DNA of 34,023 bases from Gammaproteobacteria bacterium (GTDB lineage: Bacteria; Pseudomonadota; Gammaproteobacteria; UBA4575): the NCBI GenBank assembly GCA_022824965.1, contig JAJDYY010000007.1, positions 1 through 34,023 on the forward strand, given 5' to 3'. The notes below the pieces were generated by a model, which saw only the letters and a list, made by a program, of their open reading frames with translations, was not told where the DNA came from and did not search any database. Position numbers and translations under genes: made by a program. This document shows, piece by piece, positions 1-8,802 of this stretch. Numbering within the stretch: the stretch's first letter is position 1; every line of letters starts with the position of its first letter.

Positions 1-1
1 A

Positions 2-259
2 GGTTATAAATCCAGTGTGGTGAAGGTTGCCCCGCATTACACCAGCCAGATGTGTTCGAGGTGTGGACACACAGACGAGAAGAACAGAAAGACCCGGGCC
101 TGCCATGCGTGTGTGGCCTGCGGCTATCGGGATCATGCGGATCACAACGCCGCATTGAACATACTGGCCTTCGGGAATGGGGCCACTGGACGTGGAGGTG
201 GCAGCATCAGCTGGCCTGGGAAGCGTCAAATGGATACTCTAGGCCCCTTGCGGACTTAA
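2..259 (+). CDS. tnpB: TnpB (IS200/IS605 family) C-terminal part, cut by window edge
   Basis: The reading frame is open at the left edge, so only about the last 85 residues are visible. TnpB is the RNA-guided RuvC-type nuclease of IS200/IS605 and IS1341-like elements. The visible part has the family's four-cysteine zinc finger (CSRC near the start, then CHACVAC) and the final RuvC block DHNAALNIL, whose Asp is the third catalytic acid of the family. The preceding VAPHYTSQ stretch is also typical. The frame ends cleanly at a TAA followed by a short spacer and an unrelated gene. No tnpA partner is visible. Whether the upstream part is intact cannot be judged here. Family assignment is secure; element ends were not identified. 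Confidence 0.9.
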   Translation, partial: GYKSSVVKVAPHYTSQMCSRCGHTDEKNRKTRACHACVACGYRDHADHNAALNILAFGNGATGRGGGSISWPGKRQMDTLGPLRT

Positions 260-280
260 GTATATAATTCCCACTCACTG

Positions 281-1072
281 ATGCAAATGCGACAGATTCC
301 ATTGCCTGTTTGCCTGTGGCTTGCCCTGGCTTCGGGCAGCCATGCCGCCTGCGACCCGGAAGATGTCGCCTTCTACCTGGACAAGGGCTTCAGCCAGGAG
401 CAGATCACGAAAATCTGCTCGATCGATGATTCCGAGGTTCCCGAATACACCCCGTACGAACCCCCGGCCGCCGTCATCCCGCGACCGGTGCTTCGAGTGC
501 CAGGAGATCGTCGTGCACACGGTACACGTTCGGAGACTGCGGATGCAATCATGGACCTCAGCACCTTCAGCGGCCGGGAGCGCACCGCGGTCGAGACCCT
601 GGTCTCCGGGGCCGACGTGCTCGCCCTGTTGGTCGATCAGGACTCGATCCAGTACACCAAGCAGGCCTGCCTGGAAGTCCGCGAGGACCCGGACTTTCCG
701 TCGGACCTCAGGCTGTGCCCCGAGGTCGACTACCGCATTGCACGCGAGGGACTCGCCGTCGGCAAGTACGGTCGCGAATACGGCATCTTCGGCAAGGCCA
801 CGATCACGATCGAGGGCAGGATCCAGCGCTTCCCGCAGCAGAACTTCGCCGACTACCCGAGGAAATACCAGCAGAAGCTGAAACCGCACTTCAACTGGAG
901 CGCAGGCGCCAGGACCACCCGGATCCCGGTCCGGAGCGGGCATACGGCCACCCAGCTGGCCGACGCCCTCAAGACCCTAGCCCGGGCGAAGAAGGCCCCC
1001 GCAGCTACATCAAAGGTTGAGAGTCCGGCCAACCCGGACAAGAAAGACCGCTGGTGGAACCCGTTTGACTGA
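281..1072 (+). CDS. Secreted protein of unknown function
   Basis: A 263-residue protein with a plausible Sec signal peptide (residues 1-22, ending SHA) and a mature part starting ACDPEDVAFYLDKGF. Mature cysteines occur near both ends of the domain, and a proline-rich patch lies around residues 55-70. The C-terminus is lysine-rich and ends WWNPFD. I do not recognise a named family. A second ATG two codons downstream is an equally possible start, and no strong ribosome binding site is visible. Around positions 480-560 another frame gives a plausible-looking peptide (RCFECQEIVV), so a local pair of frameshifts cannot be excluded. It converges on the porin gene downstream. Confidence 0.6.
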   Translation: MQMRQIPLPVCLWLALASGSHAACDPEDVAFYLDKGFSQEQITKICSIDDSEVPEYTPYEPPAAVIPRPVLRVPGDRRAHGTRSETADAIMDLSTFSGRERTAVETLVSGADVLALLVDQDSIQYTKQACLEVREDPDFPSDLRLCPEVDYRIAREGLAVGKYGREYGIFGKATITIEGRIQRFPQQNFADYPRKYQQKLKPHFNWSAGARTTRIPVRSGHTATQLADALKTLARAKKAPAATSKVESPANPDKKDRWWNPFD

Positions 1073-1133
1073 ATGACCGGCACGCAGCCGGAGCGCTCTC
1101 AGGTCAAAGAAAAGAACAGGATTGAAGCCCTGC

Positions 1134-1159
1134 CCCGGGTGGCATGTGTGCCACCCGGG
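1134..1159. terminator. Strong hairpin between convergent genes
   Basis: A perfect 11-bp inverted repeat (CCCGGGTGGCA / TGCCACCCGGG) with a 4-nt TGTG loop. It sits between the 3' ends of the secreted-protein gene and the convergent porin gene, so it probably ends transcription from both sides. Neither side has a clear T-run, so it may act as a 3'-end stabiliser rather than a classical intrinsic terminator. Confidence 0.55.
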
Positions 1160-1183
1160 AAGAGCGGTAGATAGAAGCGTTGC

Positions 1184-2389
1184 CTAGAGCTCCGCTTCGA
1201 AGTCGTAGCGAAAGCCGATGCTGATATGGTCCTGCTCTTCGCCATGTTCAATGTCACGCTGCAGCCATTCGGCATGGACACGCACCTGGTCGTTGAGCTG
1301 CCTCTCCAGTGTCAGGTTGTAGCCGTCAAAACTGCGGCGAATGCCGTCTTTAGTCGGCTGATCGTCACCGTCCCAGTCGAAGTAGGAGGCCTTGAGCTTG
1401 TAGCCCCCGCCAAGCGCCATGGCGGCTGCGATGTCCAGCGAGGACTGGTCGAAATCCATGAGAGTTCTACCAACCACGTTGTCATCATCCTCGATGTCCT
1501 GGTAGGTGACGGCGAGATACAGGTTCTCCGATACGTCCATGCTGGCGGCAAGCCCCATGAAGGTCTGCTCACGGTCTTCGGCATGATGCACCTCAAGGTA
1601 GGACACCCCGGCATACAGCGATCCCATGCGGTAGCCGATGCCGATTGAGCCAGCATCCATGTCGTCGGGTTCTGAGGCACCATCATTGTCACCACCTGCA
1701 CTGTTGTCTGATGAGCCGTCAAAGCGTGCACCGGCCTGGATGTTGAGGCTACCCAGATGGGCCTTGTAGGTCACCAGCTGGCTGGTGCGGAACGGGCTGA
1801 TCTCATCGTAGCCAAACGGGCTTGAGCGGTGATTGAAGATATCGGTCACCTCCGCCACGATGTTGAAGTGCGGATCCCACTGCTTGCCGATGGCAATTTG
1901 TCCGAGGCCGGTCTGAAGCCCGACATAGGCCTGGCGCGCATCGCCGAAATCGCCGTTGTTTTCAATGTCGGCGTCCCACTCCCCCTGGTAGATCGCGGTC
2001 AGGCCCTCAGTGATCGCCACATGGCCCTTCACGCCCACGCGGGTGAGAAAGTCCGTCACGTCGTAGTTGGTGTCCTCACCGTTATCGTTGTAGGTCAGCG
2101 AAGGACGCAGGCTGCCGTAGACGGTCACGCCGTGCTTCTTCTGTGCCTCGGCCATGGCTTCCTTGGCGTGGCTGTCAGCGGCTGTGGTCTTCGCCTTGAG
2201 ATGCTCCACCTGCTTCTGCAGTTCCTCCAACTGGCGCTGCTGCTCCTTGATGGTCTGTACCAGGTGTTCCAGGGTGGGCTCCCCGCCACCAGCATGGGCC
2301 GACCCCACCAGGAACATGACAGCAGCTACCGCCACGGCCTGAATGGGCTTCAGGGCCTTGCGGAATGTAATCATTCTGTAGTATTGCAT
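1184..2389 (-). CDS. Outer-membrane porin with N-terminal coiled coil
   Basis: A 401-residue porin of the general bacterial trimeric type, which would form passive diffusion channels for small solutes in the outer membrane. Residues 1-33 form a signal peptide ending SAHA. Residues about 38-80 form a heptad-rich coiled coil (HLVQTIKEQQRQLEEL). A beta-barrel follows, starting HGVTVYGSLRPSLTYND, with the recurring pattern of alternating strands, GEWDADIENN loop and YVGLQTGLGQIAIGKQWDP, a typical porin signature. The ATG is preceded by AGAGGA at 8-nt spacing, which supports this start. The C-terminus is GFRYDFEAEL, ending in Leu rather than the usual terminal Phe; the aromatic lies five residues in. 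The gene stands alone. Confidence 0.88.
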   Translation of the reverse strand: MQYYRMITFRKALKPIQAVAVAAVMFLVGSAHAGGGEPTLEHLVQTIKEQQRQLEELQKQVEHLKAKTTAADSHAKEAMAEAQKKHGVTVYGSLRPSLTYNDNGEDTNYDVTDFLTRVGVKGHVAITEGLTAIYQGEWDADIENNGDFGDARQAYVGLQTGLGQIAIGKQWDPHFNIVAEVTDIFNHRSSPFGYDEISPFRTSQLVTYKAHLGSLNIQAGARFDGSSDNSAGGDNDGASEPDDMDAGSIGIGYRMGSLYAGVSYLEVHHAEDREQTFMGLAASMDVSENLYLAVTYQDIEDDDNVVGRTLMDFDQSSLDIAAAMALGGGYKLKASYFDWDGDDQPTKDGIRRSFDGYNLTLERQLNDQVRVHAEWLQRDIEHGEEQDHISIGFRYDFEAEL

Positions 2390-2426
2390 TGCTACGGTCC
2401 TCTAGATTTGCTTTTTAACGGTCCAC

Positions 2427-2432
2427 AGTATA
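2427..2432 (-). promoter_or_regulatory. Candidate -10 box of the porin gene
   Basis: On the reverse strand this is TATACT, about 40 nt upstream of the porin start codon. The -35 region 17-18 bp further up (AGCACA/TAGCAC) matches the consensus poorly, so this is a weak sigma-70 candidate based only on the -10 match. Confidence 0.3.
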
Positions 2433-2578
2433 GTCCAAAGTGGAGCGTGTGTGCTAGGGATTAAACTGGGAATGAGGAGCCGACGCTCATCCAGCCTTGT
2501 TGAAGAGGGCCTGCGCGCCGAGGAAGCCGCCCAGGCTTGCGGCGCCAGTGCACACACTGCGTGCAGGTGGCGGGCCCG

Positions 2579-3316
2579 CTACCTTGACACGGGGGACGGG
2601 CCGTAGGCGCGGCGGTATTCGCTGGCCAATTGCCGCGCGCGCTCACGCTCGGACAACGTGAGGACTTCGTCGATCATGTTCAACGTGTCGGTGGCCAGCC
2701 CATCCCAGCGGGTGGCCGCAATGCTGATCCAGGCGTAGGCCTCTACCGGATCGCGGGGCACACCGGTGCCGCGAATGTACATGGCACCGAGCTTGGACTG
2801 GGCCGGGGCGTGGCCTTGCTCGGCCGCTTTTCTCCACCAGCGAACCGCCTTGGCGTCATCCTTGACCACCCCCATGCCCTTGTAGTGCATGAGACCGAGA
2901 TCGTGCTGGGCCAGGGGATATCCCTGTTCGGCTGAAAGCCGGAACCAGTGCACGGCCAGCACCGCATCCCGGGGAACGCCTTCCCCGAACGCATGCATCA
3001 CGCCGAGCGCATATTCTGCCGCGGCGTACTCCTGGGCGGCGGCCCTGCGAAACCAGTACGCCGCCATGCGGGAATCCCGGGAGACCCCTTCGCCCTCGGC
3101 ATGGCGCAACGCGAGTCGAAATTGTGCCCAGTCATGCCCGGCCTCGGCGGCACCCTGGAGCTTTTGCAAGGTTCCGTCATCGAGGGTAGCAGGCGCATCC
3201 GCCTTGGGCAGGGGCTGCAGTTCCAATGCCCGGCTCCGCGCATCGCCCTCCGGCAGGCCGGACACCTGCACGGACCACCCCGACAACAGAAAACCAACCA
3301 GCATCCATCGGAACAT
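2579..3316 (-). CDS. Sel1-like repeat protein, secreted
   Basis: A 245-residue periplasmic or surface protein made of four consecutive Sel1-type (SLR) repeats, helix-turn-helix units of about 36 residues used for protein-protein contacts. The repeats begin AGHDWAQFRLALRHAEGEG, AAAEYALGVMHAFGEG, PLAQHDLGLMHYKGMG and APAQSKLGAMYIRGTG, each followed by the (A)xWFRxAAEQG helix. I placed the start at the ATG of MFRWMLVGFLLSGWSVQ because it gives a signal peptide; a longer frame upstream (to 3484) has a composition unlike the protein and no signal. The role is unknown; SLR proteins often act as adaptors in envelope signalling or assembly. It is transcribed divergently from aapJ. Confidence 0.8.
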   Translation of the reverse strand: MFRWMLVGFLLSGWSVQVSGLPEGDARSRALELQPLPKADAPATLDDGTLQKLQGAAEAGHDWAQFRLALRHAEGEGVSRDSRMAAYWFRRAAAQEYAAAEYALGVMHAFGEGVPRDAVLAVHWFRLSAEQGYPLAQHDLGLMHYKGMGVVKDDAKAVRWWRKAAEQGHAPAQSKLGAMYIRGTGVPRDPVEAYAWISIAATRWDGLATDTLNMIDEVLTLSERERARQLASEYRRAYGPSPVSR

Positions 3317-3537
3317 GACAGCGTTATACCGCAATTCCCGGCCACGCTGAATCCTGGTCCTCGAATTGCAGTCTGCCAGCGGGCGCCGATAGGAAGTGCA
3401 TGTCGTATTCCGTGAGACCGGATCGCGCGTGAAGGCCCGGGCGTAGCCTCGCCCACGGCAGGAATTTGCCAACTTTAAATGCAAGCTGCAAGTTATATCT
3501 CCCTGTTTTGCGGTTTAATAATCTGACAAATTCCGGG

Positions 3538-3543
3538 TATAAT
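3538..3543 (+). promoter_or_regulatory. Candidate -10 box of the aap operon
   Basis: A consensus TATAAT lies 46 nt before the aapJ start codon in a locally AT-rich stretch between divergent genes. The matching -35 position (3515-3520, TTAATA) is poor. Activator dependence is possible but not visible. Confidence 0.45.
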
Positions 3544-3589
3544 CCCAACAACCGATTTAAGAATAAAGCACAGACAAGGAGATTCTCCA

Positions 3590-4609
3590 ATGAGAACAAC
3601 TAAAATTATAATCCTCGGCGCGATCCTGGCGCTGGTCTCCACGATCACCCAGGCAAGCACACTGGAAGAGGTGAAAGCCCGCGGTGTGCTGAACTGCGTG
3701 GTGACCACCGGGCTGGCCGGCTTTGCCGCCCCGGATGAGAACGGTCGCTGGGAAGGTTTTGATGTCGAGTTCTGCCGGGCCGTGGCTGCGGCCGTGCTGG
3801 GCGATGGCGAGAAGGTCCGCTTCGTGCCGTCCACCGGCAAGACGCGCTTCACGCTGCTAAACTCTGGTGAAGGCGACATCCTGTTCCGCAATACCACCGA
3901 GACCATGAGTCGTGACACCGACCTGAAACTGACGTTTTTGCCGGTCAACTACTACGACGGACAGGGCTTCCTGATCCGCAAGGACTCCGGCATCACCTCC
4001 GCGATGCAACTCGACGGTGCCTCCGTGTGCATCCAGACGGGCACCACCACCGAGCTGAACCTGGCGGACTTCTTCAGTTCCAACAAGATGAACTACGAGC
4101 CAGTGAACTCCGAGACCAACGAAGAAAGCATCGCCAACTACACGTCGAACCGCTGTGATGCCTACACCACGGACGCCTCTGCACTGGCCTCCACGCGTGC
4201 GGCTCTCAAGGATCCCTCCGCACACATCATCCTGCCGGAGATCATCTCCAAGGAACCGCTGGCAGGTGCCGTGCGCCACGGCGATGACAACTGGACGGAC
4301 ATTGCCAAGTGGGTAGTCAATGCGCTGATCATCGCCGAGGAACTGGGCGTCACCAAGGCCAACCTGCATGATCATTGCGCCGCCCCCGGCGACAACCCGA
4401 GCATCAACCGCCTGTGCGGCACCGAGGGCAACATGGGTGCCTTCATCGGGCTGGACGCGCAGTGGGCCGTGCGTGCGATCGACAATGCCGGCAACTACGC
4501 GGAAATCTACGAGGCCACCATCGGCCCGAACACTCCGCTCGCCCTGGAGCGCGGCCTGAACGCATCCTGGAAGAGCGGCGGCATCCTGTACGCGGCGCCG
4601 ATCCGCTAA
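3590..4609 (+). CDS. aapJ: General L-amino-acid ABC transporter, periplasmic binding protein
   Basis: A 339-residue solute-binding protein of the AapJ/BztA family, which captures a broad range of L-amino acids in the periplasm and delivers them to the AapQM permease. Residues 1-22 are a signal peptide (cleavage near TQA-S). The mature protein starts TLEEVKARGVLNCVV and continues with the family blocks GLAGFAAPDENGRWEGFDVEFCRAVAAAVLGD, FRNTTETMSRDT and NRCDAYTTDASALA. Length matches the family. An AAGGAG ribosome binding site lies 8 nt before the ATG. It is the first gene of aapJQMP and is separated from aapQ by a 172-bp gap holding a hairpin, a common arrangement giving more binding protein than permease. 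Confidence 0.95.
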   Translation: MRTTKIIILGAILALVSTITQASTLEEVKARGVLNCVVTTGLAGFAAPDENGRWEGFDVEFCRAVAAAVLGDGEKVRFVPSTGKTRFTLLNSGEGDILFRNTTETMSRDTDLKLTFLPVNYYDGQGFLIRKDSGITSAMQLDGASVCIQTGTTTELNLADFFSSNKMNYEPVNSETNEESIANYTSNRCDAYTTDASALASTRAALKDPSAHIILPEIISKEPLAGAVRHGDDNWTDIAKWVVNALIIAEELGVTKANLHDHCAAPGDNPSINRLCGTEGNMGAFIGLDAQWAVRAIDNAGNYAEIYEATIGPNTPLALERGLNASWKSGGILYAAPIR

Positions 4610-4669
4610 CCGCGGCGGCCGTAAACCCGGCGGGGATCCCTTGCGTGGGTCTCCGTCTCCTGGCGACTA

Positions 4670-4696
4670 CCTCCGTGCGCACTTGGTGCACGGAGG
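4670..4696 (+). promoter_or_regulatory. Intra-operon hairpin between aapJ and aapQ
   Basis: A perfect 9-bp inverted repeat (CCTCCGTGC / GCACGGAGG) with a 9-nt loop and no T-run after it. By analogy with other transporter operons it probably stabilises the aapJ message or partly limits read-through, lowering permease expression relative to the binding protein. This is an inference from position and structure. Confidence 0.5.
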
Positions 4697-4781
4697 ATGA
4701 CCGGGGCCTATTGACAGACCCGGGGGTCCGGTCCATGCTCATGCAAAACGACCCAACCGATGCAATCCGCCCGCCATCCCG

Positions 4782-5969
4782 ATGCCCGCGCTGAGCGTTT
4801 TTGAAGGCAATTTCCTGAGCCGGCTCTGGAACGACAAGGAGACGCGCTCGCTTGTCGTGCAGGTCATCGCCACGCTGGCCTTCTTCGCCTTCTTCGCCTA
4901 TATCATCCGCAACGCCTACGTGAACCTGGAGGCGCTCGGCAAGGGCTTCAGCTACGAGTTCCTGTTCCAGACCTCCGCCTACGACATCAACCAGCACCTC
5001 ATCGAGTACTCCTCGAAGTCGACGCACTTCACGGCCATGCTGGTCGGCATCCTCAACACCCTGCTGGTGGCCGTGTGCGGCATCGCGCTGTCCACCGTGG
5101 TCGGGTTCATCCTCGGCGTGTTGCGCCTGTCGAAGAACTGGCTCACCAACCGGCTTGCCTACATCTACATCGAGTTCGTGCGCAACGTCCCGGTGCTGCT
5201 GCATATCCTGCTGGTGCACGGCATCATCGTGAACACGCTGCCCATCCCGCGCCAGGCCATCAGTGTCGGCGACGGTGCCTTTCTCACCAACCGCGGCTTC
5301 TTCGTGCCAAAACCCATCTACGAGCCCGCGTTCTGGGGCGTGATCGCGGTGTTTGTCGCAGGCCTCGCCTTCTTCGCGTGGTTCCGCAAATACGCCAAGC
5401 GGGTGCAGGATGACACCGGTGCGCAGTACCCGGTGTTTTGGATCGGGGTCGGCGCGATCGTCGGTGCGCCGCTGCTGGCCTTTGTCGCATTCGGGGCTCC
5501 GATCAGCTGGGATGTGCCGAGCCTGCAGCGCTTCAACTTCGCAGGTGGCATGGTGGTGCGCCCCGAGTTCATCGCCCTGTGGCTCGCGCTGTCCCTGTAC
5601 ACGGCGGCCTTCATCGGCGAGATCGTGCGCGCCGGCATCCAGGCGGTCAGCCGCGGGCAGACCGAAGCCGCCTACGCGCTCAGCATCTCGCGCGGGCGCA
5701 CGCTCACGCTGGTGGTCATTCCGCAGGCACTGCGTGCCATCATCCCGCCGCTCACCAGCCAGTACCTGAACCTGGCGAAGAACTCCTCGCTCGCGATCGC
5801 CATCGGCTACATGGACATCGTCGCGACCATCGGCGGCATCTCGCTCAACCAGACCGGGCGGGAAATGGAATGCATGCTCATCGTGCTGCTGCTGTACCTG
5901 CTGCTCTCGCTGGCCATCTCGGCGACCATGAACTGGTACAACAGACGCATCAAGCTGGTGGAGCGCTGA
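4782..5969 (+). CDS. aapQ: General L-amino-acid ABC transporter permease (AapQ)
   Basis: A 395-residue inner-membrane permease of the His/Glu/Gln/Arg (HEAT) class. Transmembrane segments include FFAFFAYIIRNAY near the N-terminus, VGILNTLLVAVCGIALSTVVGFILGVLRLS, two central segments around the long periplasmic loop, and a C-terminal bundle. The cytoplasmic EAA loop that contacts the ATPase is seen as EIVRAGIQAVSRGQTEAAYAL followed by PQALRAIIPPLTSQYLNLAKNSSLAIAIG. Length and the large insertion between segments are typical of AapQ. The ATG has no good ribosome binding site. The stop is one base before the aapM GTG, so the two are translationally coupled. Confidence 0.93.
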   Translation: MPALSVFEGNFLSRLWNDKETRSLVVQVIATLAFFAFFAYIIRNAYVNLEALGKGFSYEFLFQTSAYDINQHLIEYSSKSTHFTAMLVGILNTLLVAVCGIALSTVVGFILGVLRLSKNWLTNRLAYIYIEFVRNVPVLLHILLVHGIIVNTLPIPRQAISVGDGAFLTNRGFFVPKPIYEPAFWGVIAVFVAGLAFFAWFRKYAKRVQDDTGAQYPVFWIGVGAIVGAPLLAFVAFGAPISWDVPSLQRFNFAGGMVVRPEFIALWLALSLYTAAFIGEIVRAGIQAVSRGQTEAAYALSISRGRTLTLVVIPQALRAIIPPLTSQYLNLAKNSSLAIAIGYMDIVATIGGISLNQTGREMECMLIVLLLYLLLSLAISATMNWYNRRIKLVER

Positions 5970-5970
5970 G

Positions 5971-7083
5971 GTGATGGCACCGGTCCCCTACAAGGTGGGA
6001 GAACACCCCGATCTGCCACCGCCTGTGAGCGTCACCGGGCCGCTCGCCTGGCTGCGCAACAACCTGTTCTCCTCGCCCACCAACATCGTCATGACGCTGG
6101 TCTCGGTCTGGCTGTTGTACGAGCTCATCCCGCCCATGCTGGACTGGATGTTCTTCGATGCGGCCTTCTCCGGCGAGAACCGCGATGCCTGCCGTGCGCA
6201 GGCCGGCGGCGCCTGCTGGGCCTTCATCGCCGAGCGCTTCCGCCTGTTTACCTACGGCTTTTACCCGGCCGAGGAGCGCTGGCGCGTGAACCTTGCCTTC
6301 GTGCTGCTGCTGGCGGCCCTGGTGCCGGTGCTCTACGACCGCCTGCCGGCGAGAAAGATCGGGCTCTACTATTCTATGGCCTTCCCGCTGATCGCGGGCT
6401 GGCTGCTGCTCGGCGGCTGGGGGCTCGCCCCGGTCGATACCGACCAGTTCGGCGGCTTCATGCTGACCCTCGTGATCGGCGTGACCGGCATCGCCTTCTC
6501 GCTGCCGATCGGCATCCTGCTCGCGCTCGGGCGCCAGTCCTCGCTGCCCATCATTCGCCTGTTCTGCGTCGGCTTCATCGAGTTCATCCGCGGCGTGCCG
6601 CTGATCACTTTGCTGTTCGTGGCCTCGACCATGCTCAACTACTTCCTGCCCAAGGGCACGGTGTTCGACTTGCTGCTGCGCGTGCTGATCATGGTCACCC
6701 TGTTCGCCTCGGCCTACATGGCCGAGGTCATCCGCGGCGGCCTGCAGGCCATCCCCAAGGGCCAGGTCGAGGCGGCCGAGGCGATCGGCATGAAGTACTG
6801 GCAGTCGATGCGCCTGGTGGTGCTGCCCCAGGCCCTGAAGATCTCCATCCCGGGCATCGTCAACACCTTCATCGGCCTGTACAAGGACACCACCCTGGTG
6901 ATCATCATCGGCCTGCTGGACCCGCTCGGCATCGGGCGCTCCTCGCTCGCCGACACCAAGTGGACGGGACTCCACAACGAGGTCTACCTGTTCGTCGCCA
7001 TCTTCTTCTTCATCTCCTGCTTCAGCATGTCGCGCTACTCGCTGTACCTGGAAAAAAAGCTCAAGACCGAGCATGATCACTGA
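5971..7083 (+). CDS. aapM: General L-amino-acid ABC transporter permease (AapM)
   Basis: A 370-residue second permease of the Aap system, forming the heterodimeric channel with AapQ. It has several hydrophobic segments (for example NIVMTLVSVWLLYELIPPML, VNLAFVLLLAALVPVLY, MLTLVIGVTGIAFSLPIGILLALG) and an EAA loop, AEVIRGGLQAIPKGQVEAAEAIG, ending LYKDTTLVIIIGLLDPLG. The GTG at 5971 immediately follows the aapQ stop; the next codon is ATG (5974) and is an equally good start, with GAGG just upstream of it. The AapP ATPase gene follows after 21 bp. Confidence 0.93.
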   Translation: MMAPVPYKVGEHPDLPPPVSVTGPLAWLRNNLFSSPTNIVMTLVSVWLLYELIPPMLDWMFFDAAFSGENRDACRAQAGGACWAFIAERFRLFTYGFYPAEERWRVNLAFVLLLAALVPVLYDRLPARKIGLYYSMAFPLIAGWLLLGGWGLAPVDTDQFGGFMLTLVIGVTGIAFSLPIGILLALGRQSSLPIIRLFCVGFIEFIRGVPLITLLFVASTMLNYFLPKGTVFDLLLRVLIMVTLFASAYMAEVIRGGLQAIPKGQVEAAEAIGMKYWQSMRLVVLPQALKISIPGIVNTFIGLYKDTTLVIIIGLLDPLGIGRSSLADTKWTGLHNEVYLFVAIFFFISCFSMSRYSLYLEKKLKTEHDH

Positions 7084-7104
7084 ACCGGACCCCAAGGAAC
7101 CCCC

Positions 7105-7884
7105 ATGAGCGAAGACCCGAACGATTCCCACCCAAGCGAAGGCAGCGAGTACGCCGTGGTCATGCGCAACGTGCACAAGTGGTTCGGCCCGTTCCACGTG
7201 CTCAAGGACCTCAACCTGAACGTCGCCCGCGGCGAGAAGATCGTCATCTGCGGGCCGTCCGGCTCCGGCAAGTCGACGCTGATCCGCTGCATCAACCGCC
7301 TCGAGGAACACCAGGAGGGCGACATCATCGTCGACGGCACGGAACTGACCAACGACCTCAAGCACATCGACCAGGTGCGCAGCGAGGTCGGCATGGTGTT
7401 CCAGCACTTCAACCTGTTCCCGCACCTGACCGTGCTCGAGAACTGCACGCTGGCCCCGATCTGGGTCAAGAAGATGCCCAGGGCCGAGGCCGAGGAGATC
7501 GCCATGCAGTACCTGGAGCGGGTCAAGATCCCGGAGCAGGCGCACAAGTACCCCGGGCAGCTCTCCGGCGGCCAGCAGCAGCGCGTCGCCATTGCCAGGA
7601 GCCTGTGCAAGCGCCCGCGGATCATGCTGTTCGACGAGCCCACCTCGGCGCTGGACCCGGAGATGATCAAGGAGGTGCTGGAGGTCATGGTCGAGCTTGC
7701 CGGCGAGGGCATGACCATGCTGTGCGTGACTCACGAGATGGGCTTTGCGAAGACCGTGGCCGATCGCGTCATCTTCATGGACGGCGGCGAGATCATCGAG
7801 CAGAACAGCCCGCAGGAATTCTTCGACAACCCCCAGCACGAGCGAACCAAGCTCTTCCTGAGCCAGATCCTCGATCACACCTAG
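7105..7884 (+). CDS. aapP: General L-amino-acid ABC transporter ATPase (AapP)
   Basis: A 259-residue ABC ATPase that powers uptake through AapQM. Walker A is GPSGSGKST (residues 50-58), the Q-loop is [12 protein letters not shown], the signature is [15 protein letters not shown], Walker B is [14 protein letters not shown] and the switch His is in CVTHEMG. The stretch [14 protein letters not shown] and the end [15 protein letters not shown] are characteristic of the Aap/Bzt subgroup. An AAGGAA ribosome binding site precedes the ATG. It is the last gene of the operon; a long hairpin lies 70 bp downstream. Confidence 0.95.
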   Translation: MSEDPNDSHPSEGSEYAVVMRNVHKWFGPFHVLKDLNLNVARGEKIVICGPSGSGKSTLIRCINRLEEHQEGDIIVDGTELTNDLKHIDQVRSEVGMVFQHFNLFPHLTVLENCTLAPIWVKKMPRAEAEEIAMQYLERVKIPEQAHKYPGQLSGGQQQRVAIARSLCKRPRIMLFDEPTSALDPEMIKEVLEVMVELAGEGMTMLCVTHEMGFAKTVADRVIFMDGGEIIEQNSPQEFFDNPQHERTKLFLSQILDHT

Positions 7885-7955
7885 CACGAATAGGCCTTTG
7901 GAAGGTTAGTCTACCTACGGGATAGCCTCTGAGAAATTGTTTCGATGCTCTTTCA

Positions 7956-7990
7956 GACAGTTCAAACAGTTTCAATCTGTTTAAACTGTC
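7956..7990. terminator. 14-bp-stem hairpin after the aap operon
   Basis: Left arm GACAGTTCAAACAG and right arm CTGTTTAAACTGTC pair over 14 positions with one mismatch, around a 7-nt TTTCAAT loop. It lies 72 nt after aapP, at the point where base composition falls sharply. No T-run follows directly, but the downstream is T-rich (TATTTTATTT). It may terminate the operon, or be an end of an inserted segment carrying the next gene. Confidence 0.45.
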
Positions 7991-8151
7991 CAAGAACGTA
8001 TTTTATTTGGATGGGTACTACACAGGTTCGTGACAAGCAGCTATCCAGAATAAAAAAGCTGTATTTATAAAACTTCCTGATGAAAATGGATCGCCTCAGA
8101 GATGCGAATTGAATTTGCCAATGAGAAATTTGAAAAACACCAAGCCATACC

Positions 8152-8802
8152 GTGGCTGAAACTAAAATCTATCGATGGTGGCACCTTATGAAAAAATATT
8201 GGGAGCCTATGCCGGAGGGAGGTTATATCCCTATACCTAATTCCAACGAAATAATGTACTGGCTGAGGTCAGGGCTTATGCCTGAAGGTAAGAATTTTCA
8301 CCCCTGTGCCGCAATCATTAAAAAAGATGGGAACGAGCAAGAAAAAATCAAGTTTCTTGAGCTGGCAGAAGAAGCTCTTATGCAACTATCTAAAATGGAC
8401 AAACCAGTTACTACTTTTGCACAGATTTTACGAGCACTGGTTCAGGACGAGGATATCTATGAATATGAGTTTGGCGTATTTTTTATGTTATATGCTCATT
8501 TTCAGCGTCAATACAAAATTGAAGACCATAAGGAGCAAAAAAATACCAGGGAAAAGATGTTAAAAATAATTGAACTTGAGAAAGAGGATTCAATGCTAAG
8601 TAAAAAGTGGATGCTCAAGAAGTACAAACGCAATGGGAAAGAACTGACAGAGCCTCTGCCTGTATACATCAGAAACACCATTGTTCATCACGGAACAAAT
8701 GCAGGAAATCAATTTACTTCAGAAGAACTAGGAATGGCTATATATTTCCTAAGACAAACTCTCCGCAATCCCAGAATTATCAACTCGTTTAAAAACCCAT
8801 AA
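8152..8802 (+). CDS. Putative HEPN-type protein with R-X4-H motif
   Basis: A 216-residue cytoplasmic, lysine-rich protein, strikingly AT-rich beside GC-rich neighbours, so probably acquired by transfer. Residues 173-180 read IRNTIVHH: Arg174, Asn175 and His179 form the R-X4-H arrangement of HEPN domains, many of which are RNases in toxin-antitoxin, abortive infection and CRISPR systems. The predicted helices before it (FGVFFMLYAHFQRQYK) and after it (SEELGMAIYFLRQTL) fit the HEPN four-helix bundle. The start used is GTG; an in-frame ATG at 8188 behind GGTGG is a real alternative. No nucleotidyltransferase or other partner lies beside it. The fold call rests on the motif only. Confidence 0.5.
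   Translation: MAETKIYRWWHLMKKYWEPMPEGGYIPIPNSNEIMYWLRSGLMPEGKNFHPCAAIIKKDGNEQEKIKFLELAEEALMQLSKMDKPVTTFAQILRALVQDEDIYEYEFGVFFMLYAHFQRQYKIEDHKEQKNTREKMLKIIELEKEDSMLSKKWMLKKYKRNGKELTEPLPVYIRNTIVHHGTNAGNQFTSEELGMAIYFLRQTLRNPRIINSFKNP

Noticed and set aside
5950..7887. Long reverse open frame of about 645 codons opposite aapM and aapP
   Set aside because: It mirrors the codon structure of the strongly supported forward genes and has low-complexity His/Gln/Asp/Leu composition with no domain.
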